A DNA stretch of 64,000 nt from positions 1 through 64,000 of IMG/VR virus record IMGVR_UViG_3300032236_000463. One strand, written 5' to 3'. Shown here piece by piece: positions 34,564 through 42,784 of the stretch (positions are counted from its first letter, which is position 1; the number at the start of each line of letters is the position of its first letter). The DNA comes from a virus. The notes below the pieces were generated by a model, which searched no databases, was not told the origin of the DNA, and saw only the letters and a program-made list of their open reading frames with translations. The position numbers and the translations under genes were made by a program.

Positions 34564-34965
34564 ATGGACATCGAAGAACTAAAAGATTTGGTTCAACAGA
34601 ACTCAATCTTAAAGGGTCGTCTAGACGAACTAACATCACTACAATCGCAGGTCAAGAAATCCTTGAACTCGGCTGTAAATGAATTAGGTGAAGCAGATGA
34701 CAAAGGTCACATCGTTGTTGAAATTAATGACGAGGTGTCAGGTATCAATAAGGTAATGCGTCAACGAAGAGTATCTAAGTCATTAGACATTCACGTTGCC
34801 GAAGAACTTCTCGCAGAGCGTGGACTTCAAGATAAATGTATCAAGATGGTTCCAGTGCTCGATGAGGATGAAATCATGTCTGCTTACTACGAAGGCTTGA
34901 TTACCGAACAGGACATTGACACAATGTTCCCTGCTAAGGTAACATGGGCGTTAGTGATGAAGTAA
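34564..34965 (+). CDS. hypothetical coiled-coil protein
   Basis: 133 residues, first gene after a consensus promoter. Residues 1-45 have heptad spacing typical of a coiled coil (EELKDLVQQNSILKGRLDEL, TSLQSQVKKSLNSAVNEL). The C-terminal half is a small alpha/beta domain ending VTWALVMK. The stop codon overlaps the next ATG. Function unknown; being first behind the promoter of the replication operon suggests an early or middle role. Confidence 0.55.
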   Translation: MDIEELKDLVQQNSILKGRLDELTSLQSQVKKSLNSAVNELGEADDKGHIVVEINDEVSGINKVMRQRRVSKSLDIHVAEELLAERGLQDKCIKMVPVLDEDEIMSAYYEGLITEQDIDTMFPAKVTWALVMK

Positions 34966-35429
34966 TGAAAGATTTTATAGAAGACGCGTTCTCTGCGCTT
35001 GACGAGTTCTACCCAGGTAGTAAGCGCAAGCGTAAAGAGAAGGCTGCACCTAAAGAAGTAGCAGAGATAAAGAGTTGGGACGCACGTCCCTATTTCAAGA
35101 CTATGCCTAACGGTCAAGATATGGAACTCTTTACACTCGGCGCTTTGGCAGATGCACTAGGTCGTCCTATAATAACTGTTAGGCATTGGATTAAGGTAGG
35201 ACATCTACCTACATCCCCTTATCGGCTTCCAACAAAGCCGAATAAAAATGGAGACCCACACCAGGGTCGCCGACTTTATAGTCGGGCTCAAATTGAGGCT
35301 GCTATAAAGATTTTTGATGAGGCTGGACTTTTACACGAAGGTCGTGTAGAGTGGTCTTATCACCAGCAAGTCACAAAAGATATTGCTGAGGCGTGGGATA
35401 AACTCCGCGTAGAAGAAACTACCAACTAG
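34965..35429 (+). CDS. MerR-like / excisionase-like helix-turn-helix protein
   Basis: 154 residues from ATG 34965 (TAATG overlap preferred over an in-frame ATG at 34944). After a charged N-terminal tail, the core MELFTLGALADALGRPIITVRHWIKVGHLPTSPYRLP, then a basic wing and RRLYSRAQIEAAIKIF, is a winged MerR/HTH_17 DNA-binding domain. There is no effector domain. It could be a transcription regulator or a DNA-architecture protein for recombination. Fold is clear, target unknown. Confidence 0.72.
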   Translation: MKDFIEDAFSALDEFYPGSKRKRKEKAAPKEVAEIKSWDARPYFKTMPNGQDMELFTLGALADALGRPIITVRHWIKVGHLPTSPYRLPTKPNKNGDPHQGRRLYSRAQIEAAIKIFDEAGLLHEGRVEWSYHQQVTKDIAEAWDKLRVEETTN

Positions 35430-35451
35430 TGAAAATAAGGAAATAGAAACC

Positions 35452-36114
35452 ATGGCAATTAACCGCCCCGAATTCAAGACCCCAGATATCGAAGTTGCTT
35501 TTGAAGATGACTTTGATGTAAACGCTCGTCCAGAGCAGAGCACCAGCAATGCTGTTGGTTCTGGTTGGGATGCTGCAGAAGCACTAACCACACCTGCGGG
35601 TAACTACCCTGTAGATTTCAAGCACAGTGAAGAGATTCAGGTAGTCAAGTTCATTGACCCTGATGGTCCTTTTGCTACCTACAAGCAACACTTCCTAAAT
35701 GGCAAGCCAGGTAAGAAGTCATACGTATGCTTGGGTGACAACTGCCCACTCTGCACCGTGCTAAACCACCGTGCTGAAGAGAAGCGTGGATTCACGATTA
35801 TTAACTTCAGTGTTAGCCCAGCGCAACGTCAGATTCTTACTGCGACTCCACGTCTATTTAAGCAACTGCATCAAGCGCATTTCTCCCCACAGGGACCCCT
35901 AAATAAAAACTTCTGGGCTCTAAGTAAGTCAGGTGAACGTCAGACAACTGTCTACCACTTGAATGCAATTAAGGCACGTGACCTTGATGAAGACTGGAAC
36001 ATCAGCGCAACTGCAGCAGAAGCTGCTATCGGTGAGTTCGAGCCATACACACGTTCAGTTATTAAGGAAAATTCCTATGCTGAACTCGTAGAGATTGCCA
36101 ACAGCCTTCTCTAA
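35452..36114 (+). CDS. putative single-stranded DNA-binding protein with zinc motif
   Basis: 220 residues. A beta-rich core interrupted by a zinc-type cluster (Cys93, Cys98, Cys101, then His106: VCLGDNCPLCTVLNHR), an arrangement seen in gp32-like phage SSBs. Aromatic strands (GFTIINFSV, FWALSKSG) would stack with bases. The gene ends at a strong hairpin terminator and lies just before the DNA polymerase. SSB assignment is inferred from the zinc insertion and context. Confidence 0.6.
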   Translation: MAINRPEFKTPDIEVAFEDDFDVNARPEQSTSNAVGSGWDAAEALTTPAGNYPVDFKHSEEIQVVKFIDPDGPFATYKQHFLNGKPGKKSYVCLGDNCPLCTVLNHRAEEKRGFTIINFSVSPAQRQILTATPRLFKQLHQAHFSPQGPLNKNFWALSKSGERQTTVYHLNAIKARDLDEDWNISATAAEAAIGEFEPYTRSVIKENSYAELVEIANSLL

Positions 36115-36127
36115 TACCACACAGACT

Positions 36128-36166
36128 GCCCACCTAGTAGGTTTCCCCTTCCTGCTAGGTGGGCTT
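36128..36166 (+). terminator. large terminator hairpin
   Basis: A 14-bp stem with one G-T pair (gcccacctagtagg / cctgctaggtgggc) and a 9-nt loop, followed by only TTTA. Stem stability is high, but the weak U-tract may leave partial read-through to the polymerase gene. Confidence 0.65.
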
Positions 36167-36178
36167 TAGGGGATTTAT

Positions 36179-38158
36179 ATGAATATTATTACTACCATTG
36201 ACCAATTAAATGAAATGGTCGAACATTATTTAACTCAAGATGCTTTTGCATTTGACGTAGAAACCGTTGGTGATAACCGCGGGCTTACTCCAATAAATGA
36301 AGTGCTGTGGATTACCTTTGCTACGCATGGTCGTTGCGATGTAATTCCAATGGGTCATCCCAATGGTGACTTTATTGAAGATATCTTTCCGCTAACTGAG
36401 GCTGGAGAGAAGCGAGTTGCTGCAGGTCTTACTCCACGTGCTAGTGACTACTCAAAAGATAAGAAAAAAGCAGACAAGATTTTTAGCACTCCTCCAGCAC
36501 AGTTGTACCCAGGTGAAGTGTTTAGTGCACTACGACCATTAATGTTTAACATGGACATACTTACTGTAGGTCATAACTTAGTATTTGATTTAACGTCTGT
36601 TGCTAAGTACTTTGATGGTGATATTCCATCTGCTCCATACTTCGATACGATGATTGGTTCATTCATTATCGATAATAAGAACAAGAATAAGTGCGGTCTC
36701 GATGATTGTCTCAAGCGTGAGTTTGGTTATGAGATGGTCAAGGGCGTTGGTAAAGAAGTAGAGAAGTATTCATTTGATGTAGTAGCAAAATATGCTTACC
36801 TAGATGCTAAGTACACATTTTTGCTGTGGAAAAACCTAGCACCTCGTATTGAGGAAGATAATCTAAAGGTAATTATGGACCTAGAGATGAAAGTTCTAGG
36901 GGTCTTGTGCGACATCAAACTAACTGGTTCACCTATTGACGTAGAAGAATTAGATAGGCTAGATGCTCAGTTACGGTTGGATATCGAAACAGCTCGAGCT
37001 GATATCTTTAGAATTGCACAGAAGCCTTTCAATATTAATTCTAATAAAGAAAAGCAGTTCATACTTTACGGACCAAAGTCCGAAGGTGGTCGTGGGCTTA
37101 AACCTAAATTACTAACTACTGCTGGTCAGAAGAAGTCTGATGAAGGTAAAGAGATTACCTATGAAGACTACTCTGTAGCCGCTGATGCCCTAGAGCATTA
37201 CCGAAATGTAGACCCACTAGTAGAAGCCCTACTGACATACGCAGACCTTAATAAATTAAGTACTACATACGTAGTTCCCTACAAAGGTGGGGAAGTAGTT
37301 CGTACCACAGGAGGTAAAGAGAGACGTGAACAAAAAGATAGCCTGCTTATTAGTGGGCGCATCCATTGTGACTTCGTACAACATGGGGCAGAAACAGGGC
37401 GGTTCTCCAGCCGTAACCCAAATCTCCAAAACGTACCTGCCCCACATACACCACATGGAAAAGCAATTAGAAACCTCTTTTACGCACCAGAAGGATACAA
37501 GCTTGTGGTTGCAGACTATTCGCAAATTGAGCCAAGGATTATTGCGTCTATGTCAGAAGACCCGATTATGATGGATAACTACCTTAACGGTAGGGATATC
37601 TATACAACTGTTGGTGAGACTATGGGAGTAGATAGGCGCGCTGGTAAGACATTGGTTCTTGCTATGGCTTATGGTGTTGGTCCTAATAAGATTGCTGCAG
37701 ATATAGGCTGTAGTGTTACCGAGGCTCGTACGTTGCTTGATGACTTCTCTGAGAAGTTCTCCTCAGTTAGTTCTTACCGAGCAAGGGTGCTGGGAGCAAC
37801 TAAAAAGAAAACACCTAACTACGTTGCTACTATTCTAGGTCGCCGTAGGTACCTTCCAGAGATTACATCAAAGGACCAGTTCACACGAGCACAGGCAGAA
37901 CGTCAGGCATTTAATACTCGTATTCAAGGCTCAGCCGCGGATATTATTAAACTTGCTATGGTTCGAGCACATGAGAATCTTCCAACTGGGGCTAAATTAA
38001 TCCTTACAGTACATGACGAGTTGGTAACTTTGACTCCAGATGATAAGGTAGATGAAACAGTGGATGTAATTAGAGAGGCTATGGAGGGTATAGACTTGTT
38101 AAGCATACCTTTGGTAGCAGATATTAAAGTAGTACAACGATGGGGTGAAGCCAAGTGA
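36179..38158 (+). CDS. family A DNA polymerase with 3'-5' exonuclease
   Basis: 659 residues. Exonuclease motifs: ExoI DVE (Asp26/Glu28), ExoII in VGHNLVFDLTSVAKY, ExoIII in YAYLDAKYTFLL. Polymerase motif A VVADYSQIEPRI (Asp446), motif B RRAGKTLVLAMAYGVGP, motif C TVHDEL (Asp613/Glu614). There is no 5'-3' exonuclease domain. Length and layout match phage PolA-type replicative polymerases. Together with helicase, primase and SSB it forms the phage replisome. Secure. Confidence 0.95.
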   Translation: MNIITTIDQLNEMVEHYLTQDAFAFDVETVGDNRGLTPINEVLWITFATHGRCDVIPMGHPNGDFIEDIFPLTEAGEKRVAAGLTPRASDYSKDKKKADKIFSTPPAQLYPGEVFSALRPLMFNMDILTVGHNLVFDLTSVAKYFDGDIPSAPYFDTMIGSFIIDNKNKNKCGLDDCLKREFGYEMVKGVGKEVEKYSFDVVAKYAYLDAKYTFLLWKNLAPRIEEDNLKVIMDLEMKVLGVLCDIKLTGSPIDVEELDRLDAQLRLDIETARADIFRIAQKPFNINSNKEKQFILYGPKSEGGRGLKPKLLTTAGQKKSDEGKEITYEDYSVAADALEHYRNVDPLVEALLTYADLNKLSTTYVVPYKGGEVVRTTGGKERREQKDSLLISGRIHCDFVQHGAETGRFSSRNPNLQNVPAPHTPHGKAIRNLFYAPEGYKLVVADYSQIEPRIIASMSEDPIMMDNYLNGRDIYTTVGETMGVDRRAGKTLVLAMAYGVGPNKIAADIGCSVTEARTLLDDFSEKFSSVSSYRARVLGATKKKTPNYVATILGRRRYLPEITSKDQFTRAQAERQAFNTRIQGSAADIIKLAMVRAHENLPTGAKLILTVHDELVTLTPDDKVDETVDVIREAMEGIDLLSIPLVADIKVVQRWGEAK

Positions 38159-38625
38159 ATTGGAAGTTTTGGAAAAATAAAGAGAACAATGAACTTAATA
38201 GTATTGTGGTTGATTCAGAAGTACTACCACTAAGTACTTTGTTTCGTTGGTTCTGCTATGACACAGGTGTCACCAATACTAATGAGTTTGCGGAAGCCTT
38301 TGGGTTAAACCCTATTAGCCAAGAGGGTGAGGACATGGAGCTTGACGAGTCTGCAGACAGGCTAGAGAAGGTAATCCCATATCTATCATTCTTAAATGTT
38401 ATGTCAGATATCAATGCTATGATTCTGGTAAAGACAATGGCTGATGTGCTTCTTAAAAAAGGTCTTGTAGATGAAAATGCTTTAAAGGAGTCTCAGGAAG
38501 ACCTACTAGATGTATATACAACCATAACTCTTGGTGCTCTTGTTGGTAGTTTCTCTTCTGCACTAGCATTAGGTATAGTAGTTAATCCAGGAAGTTTTAC
38601 ATCGGAGGTTGATGATGAGTTCTAA
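38155..38625 (+). CDS. hypothetical acidic protein with hydrophobic C-terminal helix
   Basis: 156 residues, GTG start overlapping the polymerase stop by 4 nt. The N-terminus is Trp/Lys/Asn-rich (NWKFWKNKENN). Residues ~115-145 form an apolar helix (ITLGALVGSFSSALALGIVV) that could insert into a membrane, or pack in a helical bundle. No family recognised. It overlaps the next gene by 11 nt. Confidence 0.52.
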   Translation: MNWKFWKNKENNELNSIVVDSEVLPLSTLFRWFCYDTGVTNTNEFAEAFGLNPISQEGEDMELDESADRLEKVIPYLSFLNVMSDINAMILVKTMADVLLKKGLVDENALKESQEDLLDVYTTITLGALVGSFSSALALGIVVNPGSFTSEVDDEF

Positions 38626-38989
38626 TAATTGGTGGGCAAGCAAGATGGGTACCACAACCCCAGTACCGTCACGACCAGAACCAATTCCTACATCTCCTGT
38701 ACCTACACCATATAACCCTACCCCACAGGTGCCCCAGGAAGCCCCCAGAATGCCTCAGAGCGCCGTAAATGCCTCTAGGTGTCCTGGATGTGGTAGTGGA
38801 AACTACGGCTCTACAGACCCTTCTGCAAAGGCTCGTTGTTATGACTGTGGGTACCCAGTTGTACAGTCAGGTAGTGGTATGGGTAAGGGAATCTCTGGCG
38901 GACAGGGTTCTGGACCCGCTCAACCAGCACGTCAAATTAATACTGCAAATAACTTTAACCCTCAAACTATTATCGGAAAGATTGAATAA
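38615..38989 (+). CDS. Pro-rich zinc-ribbon protein
   Basis: 124 residues from ATG 38615, which CGGAGG at 38603-38608 serves better than the ATG at 38612. The first ~50 residues are Pro/Thr-rich and disordered; the middle holds a zinc ribbon (RCPGCGSGNYG ... RCYDCGYPV), and the tail is Gly/Gln/Asn-rich. It is coupled by TAATG to recA. The disordered-plus-ribbon build resembles several proteins in the 46-51 kb cluster. Function unknown. Confidence 0.58.
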   Translation: MSSNNWWASKMGTTTPVPSRPEPIPTSPVPTPYNPTPQVPQEAPRMPQSAVNASRCPGCGSGNYGSTDPSAKARCYDCGYPVVQSGSGMGKGISGGQGSGPAQPARQINTANNFNPQTIIGKIE

Positions 38990-40041
38990 TGAATGGTGAA
39001 CTACTAAAGGTAATCGCAAAACTAAATAAGAAGTTTGGCGTGGATACTATTGTTCGTGGAGAGGATATCAGGGACGATACTATTGGTCGTATGACTACTG
39101 GTTCACTAGCACTAGATGTAATCCTAGGTGGTGGGTTTCCTACCAACCAGTGGCATGAGATTGTAGGCGAAGCTTCAAATGGTAAGACTGCTGTGGCACT
39201 AAAAACTGTAGCAGCAAACCAACAACGCGACCCAGAGTTCATAACTGTGTGGGTTGCTGCGGAGCAGTGGGTTCCTTCGTATGCAGAGATGTGTGGAGTG
39301 GACCTTTCGCGGGTTTATGTGATTTCTACCAATATTATGGAAGAAGCATACGAAGCAGTAATTGAATTGGTAGGCACTAAAGAGGTTGACTGTGTTGTTA
39401 TTGACTCGTTACCCGCGCTAGTGCCTATGGCTGAGGACGAGAAGAATATGGATGAGGCTACTGTTGGTCGTGGTGCCTTGCTTACTGGGAAGTTTTTTCG
39501 CAAGGTTGGCAAAGCATCCAAGCGGTCCCTTACAGAATCTGAGCGTCCTTTCATAGGCATTGTTATCAATCAGTACCGCATGAAGATTGGTGTCATGTAT
39601 GGTGACCCACGTACTACTCCAGGAGGGGAGGCTAAGAACTATGCATTCTTTACTAGAATTGAAGTTAAAAGAGATGATTGGTTAGAGGTAGGGACTGGTC
39701 AAGAGAAGAAGCGTGTTGGGCAGACAATTAAAATTCGTACCTTAAAGAACAAGTCAGCCCCACCTTCACAAGTAGCATACCTAGACTTCTATTTTGATAA
39801 CGGAAATTGTTTTGCAGGTGATTATGATTTCGCTAAAGAAATTGTCGCACTCGGCATTATTAATAAAGTAATTACCAGAGCAGGTGCCTATTACAGTTAC
39901 AAAGAACAAAAATGGCAAGGCGCTGAGTCTGTAGTAAATGCTATCCGAGAAGATATTGACCTTAAGGATGCATTAGATAAAGATGTTCGTGACGCTGTTC
40001 GTGCAGCCTCTAAGTATGTTCAGGAAACTAATGAAGTCTGA
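38989..40041 (+). CDS. RecA-like recombinase
   Basis: 350 residues. TTGSLALDVILGGGFPTNQWHEIVG leading into Walker A GEASNGKT (60-67), Walker B DCVVIDSLPALVP (Asp139), and an L2-like INQYRMKIGVMYGDPRTTPGGEA region are RecA hallmarks. It performs strand exchange in phage recombination-dependent replication and repair. It lies beside two nuclease genes, as expected. Secure at family level. Confidence 0.88.
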   Translation: MNGELLKVIAKLNKKFGVDTIVRGEDIRDDTIGRMTTGSLALDVILGGGFPTNQWHEIVGEASNGKTAVALKTVAANQQRDPEFITVWVAAEQWVPSYAEMCGVDLSRVYVISTNIMEEAYEAVIELVGTKEVDCVVIDSLPALVPMAEDEKNMDEATVGRGALLTGKFFRKVGKASKRSLTESERPFIGIVINQYRMKIGVMYGDPRTTPGGEAKNYAFFTRIEVKRDDWLEVGTGQEKKRVGQTIKIRTLKNKSAPPSQVAYLDFYFDNGNCFAGDYDFAKEIVALGIINKVITRAGAYYSYKEQKWQGAESVVNAIREDIDLKDALDKDVRDAVRAASKYVQETNEV

Positions 40042-40363
40042 GGGTCAGAAGCAGTCTAAGAAGCACGAGAATAGGCTGGCTAAGGTAGTTGGTGGAGGAA
40101 CAGTTGCTGCCTCTGGAGCCTTCTGGAGCCGTAAAGGTGACGTTAGGTCTAGCGACTTACTTATTGAGCATAAGTGGACAGGAAAGAAACAGGTAACCGT
40201 TAAGTCTGATGTTCTTGAAAAGATTGTTAAGGAAGCAATCCTTGATGGTCGTATGCCTGTTTTAGGGTTCCATCTAAATAACGAAAATTATATAATGCTA
40301 GATGAAAATGATTTTCTAGAGATGCGTCAGAAGATTCAGGAGTGCAGGTGCGCGACCCATTAG
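40031..40363 (+). CDS. Hjc-like PD-(D/E)xK nuclease, Holliday-junction resolvase candidate
   Basis: 110 residues from ATG 40031, inside the end of recA; upstream in-frame Mets lie deeper in recA. The catalytic pattern is Glu13 in the basic N-terminal helix, KGDV (Asp37) and IEHK (Glu46/Lys48), as in archaeal Hjc and small phage resolvases: GGGTVAASGAFWSRKGDV then LLIEHKWTGKK. It would resolve or trim recombination intermediates made by the adjacent RecA. Overlaps the WhiB gene by 16 nt. Confidence 0.72.
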   Translation: MKSEGQKQSKKHENRLAKVVGGGTVAASGAFWSRKGDVRSSDLLIEHKWTGKKQVTVKSDVLEKIVKEAILDGRMPVLGFHLNNENYIMLDENDFLEMRQKIQECRCATH

Positions 40364-40659
40364 ACATAGAAAGCTGGCGTGCAGACGCTAAGTGTATGGG
40401 CATGGATACAGAACTATGGTATCCTCCTAGAGACAAAGATAAGTATAAGCCTATTGCAGAAGTATCAAAAGGTGTATGCTTTGGACGAGATGGTAAACCT
40501 GAGTGCCCAGTACGACTTGAGTGCTTACTATACGCAGAAAGTATAAATGAAGTGTATGGTATCTGGGGTGGTCTATCTCACAGAGAAAGAAACGCTTTAC
40601 GAAGAAAAGCAGAGCGTAACAATAAAACGTTAGAACAATGGGTCACAGAAAATCAATAA
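40348..40659 (+). CDS. WhiB-family transcription regulator
   Basis: 103 residues. GTG at 40348 is chosen because AGGAG at 40338-40342 is 5 nt upstream; another GTG at 40342 is possible. Hallmarks: N-terminal WRADAKCMGMDTELWYPP, four cysteines (16, 44, 53, 59) for the Fe-S cluster, the YGIWGGLSHRERNALRR turn and basic C-terminus. The usual C-x2-C is here C-x8-C. WhiB proteins bind sigma factor and are restricted to Actinobacteria and their phages, so this is strong host evidence. It probably redirects host RNA polymerase. Confidence 0.9.
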   Translation: MRDPLDIESWRADAKCMGMDTELWYPPRDKDKYKPIAEVSKGVCFGRDGKPECPVRLECLLYAESINEVYGIWGGLSHRERNALRRKAERNNKTLEQWVTENQ

Positions 40660-40668
40660 GGAGAACTA

Positions 40669-40971
40669 ATGAGTGACAAAGAATATACACCGTTTAAGTG
40701 TCCAGACTGTAAGGTTTGGTGGAGAGGTGAGACTCACAAGTGCGAACCTCCTAGAGTAGCTGTTACAGTAAAGCCTGGCGTTACAGTCGAGGATACAGGC
40801 GGAGGTTTTGTTATTAAACCTACTCCGTATACTCCTTACGTCAAACCTGCAAAATGTAAAATTTGTAATGTTCCATTAGAGAACGCAAAAGCTATGTTTT
40901 GCTTTAAACATAAAAACAAGAAATGGGATAAGGGGCATGGACATGGTTACAACGAAAAAACCCCATGGTAA
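40669..40971 (+). CDS. small zinc-finger protein
   Basis: 100 residues, AGGAG upstream. N-terminal FKCPDCKVWWRGETHKC and C-terminal KCKICNVPLENAKAMFCFKHK each hold a CxxC plus later Cys/His, giving two likely zinc sites joined by a Pro/Val linker. The C-terminus is His/Lys/Gly-rich. It overlaps the Cas4-like gene. Function unknown; possibly nucleic-acid binding. Confidence 0.6.
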   Translation: MSDKEYTPFKCPDCKVWWRGETHKCEPPRVAVTVKPGVTVEDTGGGFVIKPTPYTPYVKPAKCKICNVPLENAKAMFCFKHKNKKWDKGHGHGYNEKTPW

Positions 40972-41818
40972 TCTTAAGAAATTGGTAGACGCAGGTAAGA
41001 TAGAAACTCGCGTAGTAGGTACGGTAGAGCGTTACCTATTGTCTAGACCAGCAGATACATCACGTGCTACTAATGTGATTCACCCATCTGCTATGGTCAA
41101 GTCTGACTGGTGCCACCGAGCAGAGTACTACACTCTGCAAGGTGCAACACCTGCCCCATCGAAGTACAAGGCTTCAATGAAGCAACTACTTACCTTTGAA
41201 GAGGGTCACCGTATCCACTCCCGTTGGCAAAACTGGTTTGGTGACATGGGTAAATTACACGGTAAATGGTCTTGCAATGATTGCAGGTCTTCTTTCTGGG
41301 ATACAAGCCCAGAGGTTCCATGTACATCTTGTGGTAGTTCTTTAGGGTTTTCATACAAAGAAGTTCCTGTTTATAGCAAAGAGCACGGTATTTCTGGTCA
41401 TGCTGACGGTTGGTTAAAAGGCTTTGGTGATGACCTGCTACTTGAGATTAAGTCTGTAGGCGAGGGTACTATTCGTTGGGAAGACCCACACTTCTTACGT
41501 GAGCATGGCAATGATTTTAAGAAAGCTTGGGCTGCATTACGCCAACCTTTTACAGTTCATATTGCTCAGGCACAGGTGTACATGAAACTCCTTGAGATTA
41601 TGGACCCAGTAAATCATCCTAAAGAAGCAATCTTTATCTACGAGTCTAAGGTAGACCAGTTAGTAAAAGAGTTTGTGGTTCCTAAGAGCGACTTTGGTAT
41701 TGCCAATTTGTTTGAGGACGCAAAGAACATTATGATTGCCATAGAAAAAAAAGAACCACCAAGGTGTAATGTAAATCCTGGTAGTTCCTGCTACAAGTGC
41801 GAGGTTTATAATGATTAA
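40943..41818 (+). CDS. Cas4/RecB-like PD-(D/E)xK exonuclease with Fe-S and zinc motifs
   Basis: 291 residues from ATG 40943 (AAGGGG 7 nt upstream; ATG 40937 is too close). Nuclease motifs: GHADGWL (Asp155), LLLEIKS (Glu168, Lys170) and QAQVY (Gln209, Tyr213). Cys57 plus a C-terminal triplet (Cys275, 283, 286) match the four-cysteine Fe-S arrangement of Cas4/AddB. A separate zinc ribbon (WSCNDC ... PCTSC, residues ~111-130) is inserted before the catalytic core. No CRISPR array or other cas gene is present, so a phage recombination exonuclease is the likely role. Confidence 0.82.
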   Translation: MVTTKKPHGNLKKLVDAGKIETRVVGTVERYLLSRPADTSRATNVIHPSAMVKSDWCHRAEYYTLQGATPAPSKYKASMKQLLTFEEGHRIHSRWQNWFGDMGKLHGKWSCNDCRSSFWDTSPEVPCTSCGSSLGFSYKEVPVYSKEHGISGHADGWLKGFGDDLLLEIKSVGEGTIRWEDPHFLREHGNDFKKAWAALRQPFTVHIAQAQVYMKLLEIMDPVNHPKEAIFIYESKVDQLVKEFVVPKSDFGIANLFEDAKNIMIAIEKKEPPRCNVNPGSSCYKCEVYND

Positions 41819-42299
41819 GATGAATGTTGGAGTAAGCGGTGGTCTTACATTGAGCACCCTACATACTCAGGGATTTGAAATCGAGCAAGAGTTTCATGGA
41901 ATCATCCCACAGATGCCTAATGACATTACAGATTTAGATGACTTAGGTGTTATGCGTTTATGGCAGGAGTACATTGCTTACTCAGAGTTCATTTTGGCAC
42001 AGGTTACTGTTGCTGAAATGGATGAGCAAGCGGCTAAGAAAAAGCTAGACTTAATTGAAGCTCGCTACAGTGCTAAGCATACTCAGCCAAAGATGACTGT
42101 ATCTGCTATTAAGGCTTTGGTAATGGCTGAGGAAGAAGTCATTGATGCTGACTATGATTATGCTGTGGCGCATAACTACCGTAAGGGTATGGATATGATG
42201 TACACCAATGTAACTGGTCAGTGTAACTTTATTAGCCGTGAATTAACACGCCGTACATCAGGTAGTTTTAGCAGTCGTGCAGGTAAGTTTACGACCTGA
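41811..42299 (+). CDS. hypothetical helical protein
   Basis: 162 residues, ATG overlapping the Cas4-like stop by 8 nt. Mostly helical (DDLGVMRLWQEYIAYSEFILAQ, AIKALVMAEEEVIDADYDYAVAHNYRKGMDMMY) with an Arg/Ser-rich C-terminus. Size and pattern resemble phage recombination-accessory or exonuclease-partner proteins, but no family could be named. Ends in a TGATG overlap with a 24-residue ORF. Confidence 0.52.
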   Translation: MIKMNVGVSGGLTLSTLHTQGFEIEQEFHGIIPQMPNDITDLDDLGVMRLWQEYIAYSEFILAQVTVAEMDEQAAKKKLDLIEARYSAKHTQPKMTVSAIKALVMAEEEVIDADYDYAVAHNYRKGMDMMYTNVTGQCNFISRELTRRTSGSFSSRAGKFTT

Positions 42300-42373
42300 T
42301 GTGTGATGTTAGTATTGATATGGAAAAGCTAAAGGAAGCTTTGGCTAAAAAACAATTGGATAACGAGAAGTAA
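42299..42373 (+). CDS. 24-residue micro-ORF
   Basis: It begins in a TGATG overlap with the previous gene and ends in a TAATG overlap with the next. The only support is this exact coupling and a sensible helix (MEKLKEALAKKQLDNEK). It may act mainly as a translational coupler. Confidence 0.42.
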   Translation: MCDVSIDMEKLKEALAKKQLDNEK

Positions 42374-42594
42374 TGCCTAAGAAATTAACGCGTGAAGAGT
42401 TACTAACTCAATACGGTCCTCAAAAGCGTAAGCGTAAGGAGCAACTTCCTACTTACCTAGAGGTACAAACCCGTCATCTAGAGCGTCACGCAGAGGAAAA
42501 CGGAAACTGCATTATGTGTGTAGAGACTGTAGATGGGGTTGAACAACCGCAGAAGTATCCTTGTGCATCTTTAAAGAGAGTAGGATTAGGATGA
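42373..42594 (+). CDS. 73-residue basic protein
   Basis: N-terminus Lys/Arg-rich (REELLTQYGPQKRKRKEQL), C-terminal half has two or three Cys (NCIMC, YPC) and could hold one zinc. ATGA overlap with the next ORF. No family recognised. Confidence 0.5.
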   Translation: MPKKLTREELLTQYGPQKRKRKEQLPTYLEVQTRHLERHAEENGNCIMCVETVDGVEQPQKYPCASLKRVGLG

Positions 42595-42656
42595 ACAAAG
42601 TAATTTTTATCAGTTTATTGTTATTATGGATAGGACAAGCTAGGAGAGGCGCATGA
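42591..42656 (+). CDS. 21-residue membrane micro-ORF
   Basis: ATG overlaps the previous stop (ATGA) and its stop overlaps the next ATG (ATGA). The peptide is one hydrophobic stretch (VIFISLLLLWIG) followed by basic residues, the look of a very small membrane peptide. Real translation is likely because of the coupling; the role is unknown. Confidence 0.42.
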   Translation: MNKVIFISLLLLWIGQARRGA

Positions 42657-42784
42657 ACATCACTGAGATTCTATTAGGATTCTTTTTAGTATCAACAGCC
42701 AGTGTGATGTTGTTGAGCACCGTGGTAATGCTTAGTTTAATGTGGGAAGACCTGAAAGATGTCAAGAGCAGGAAAAAGAAATGA
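42653..42784 (+). CDS. 43-residue single-pass membrane protein
   Basis: ATGA overlaps at both ends. One transmembrane helix (ILLGFFLVSTASVMLLSTVVML, ~residues 6-27) followed by a charged, basic tail (KDVKSRKKK), so N-out/C-in by the positive-inside rule. Together with the 21-residue ORF it forms a two-gene membrane pair. A holin-like or antiholin-like function is possible but nothing in the sequence proves it. Confidence 0.5.
   Translation: MNITEILLGFFLVSTASVMLLSTVVMLSLMWEDLKDVKSRKKK

Noticed and set aside
40943-41818. Cas4-like gene as evidence of a CRISPR system
   Set aside because: No cas1, cas2 or repeat array nearby; RecB/Cas4-family exonucleases are common phage recombination genes.
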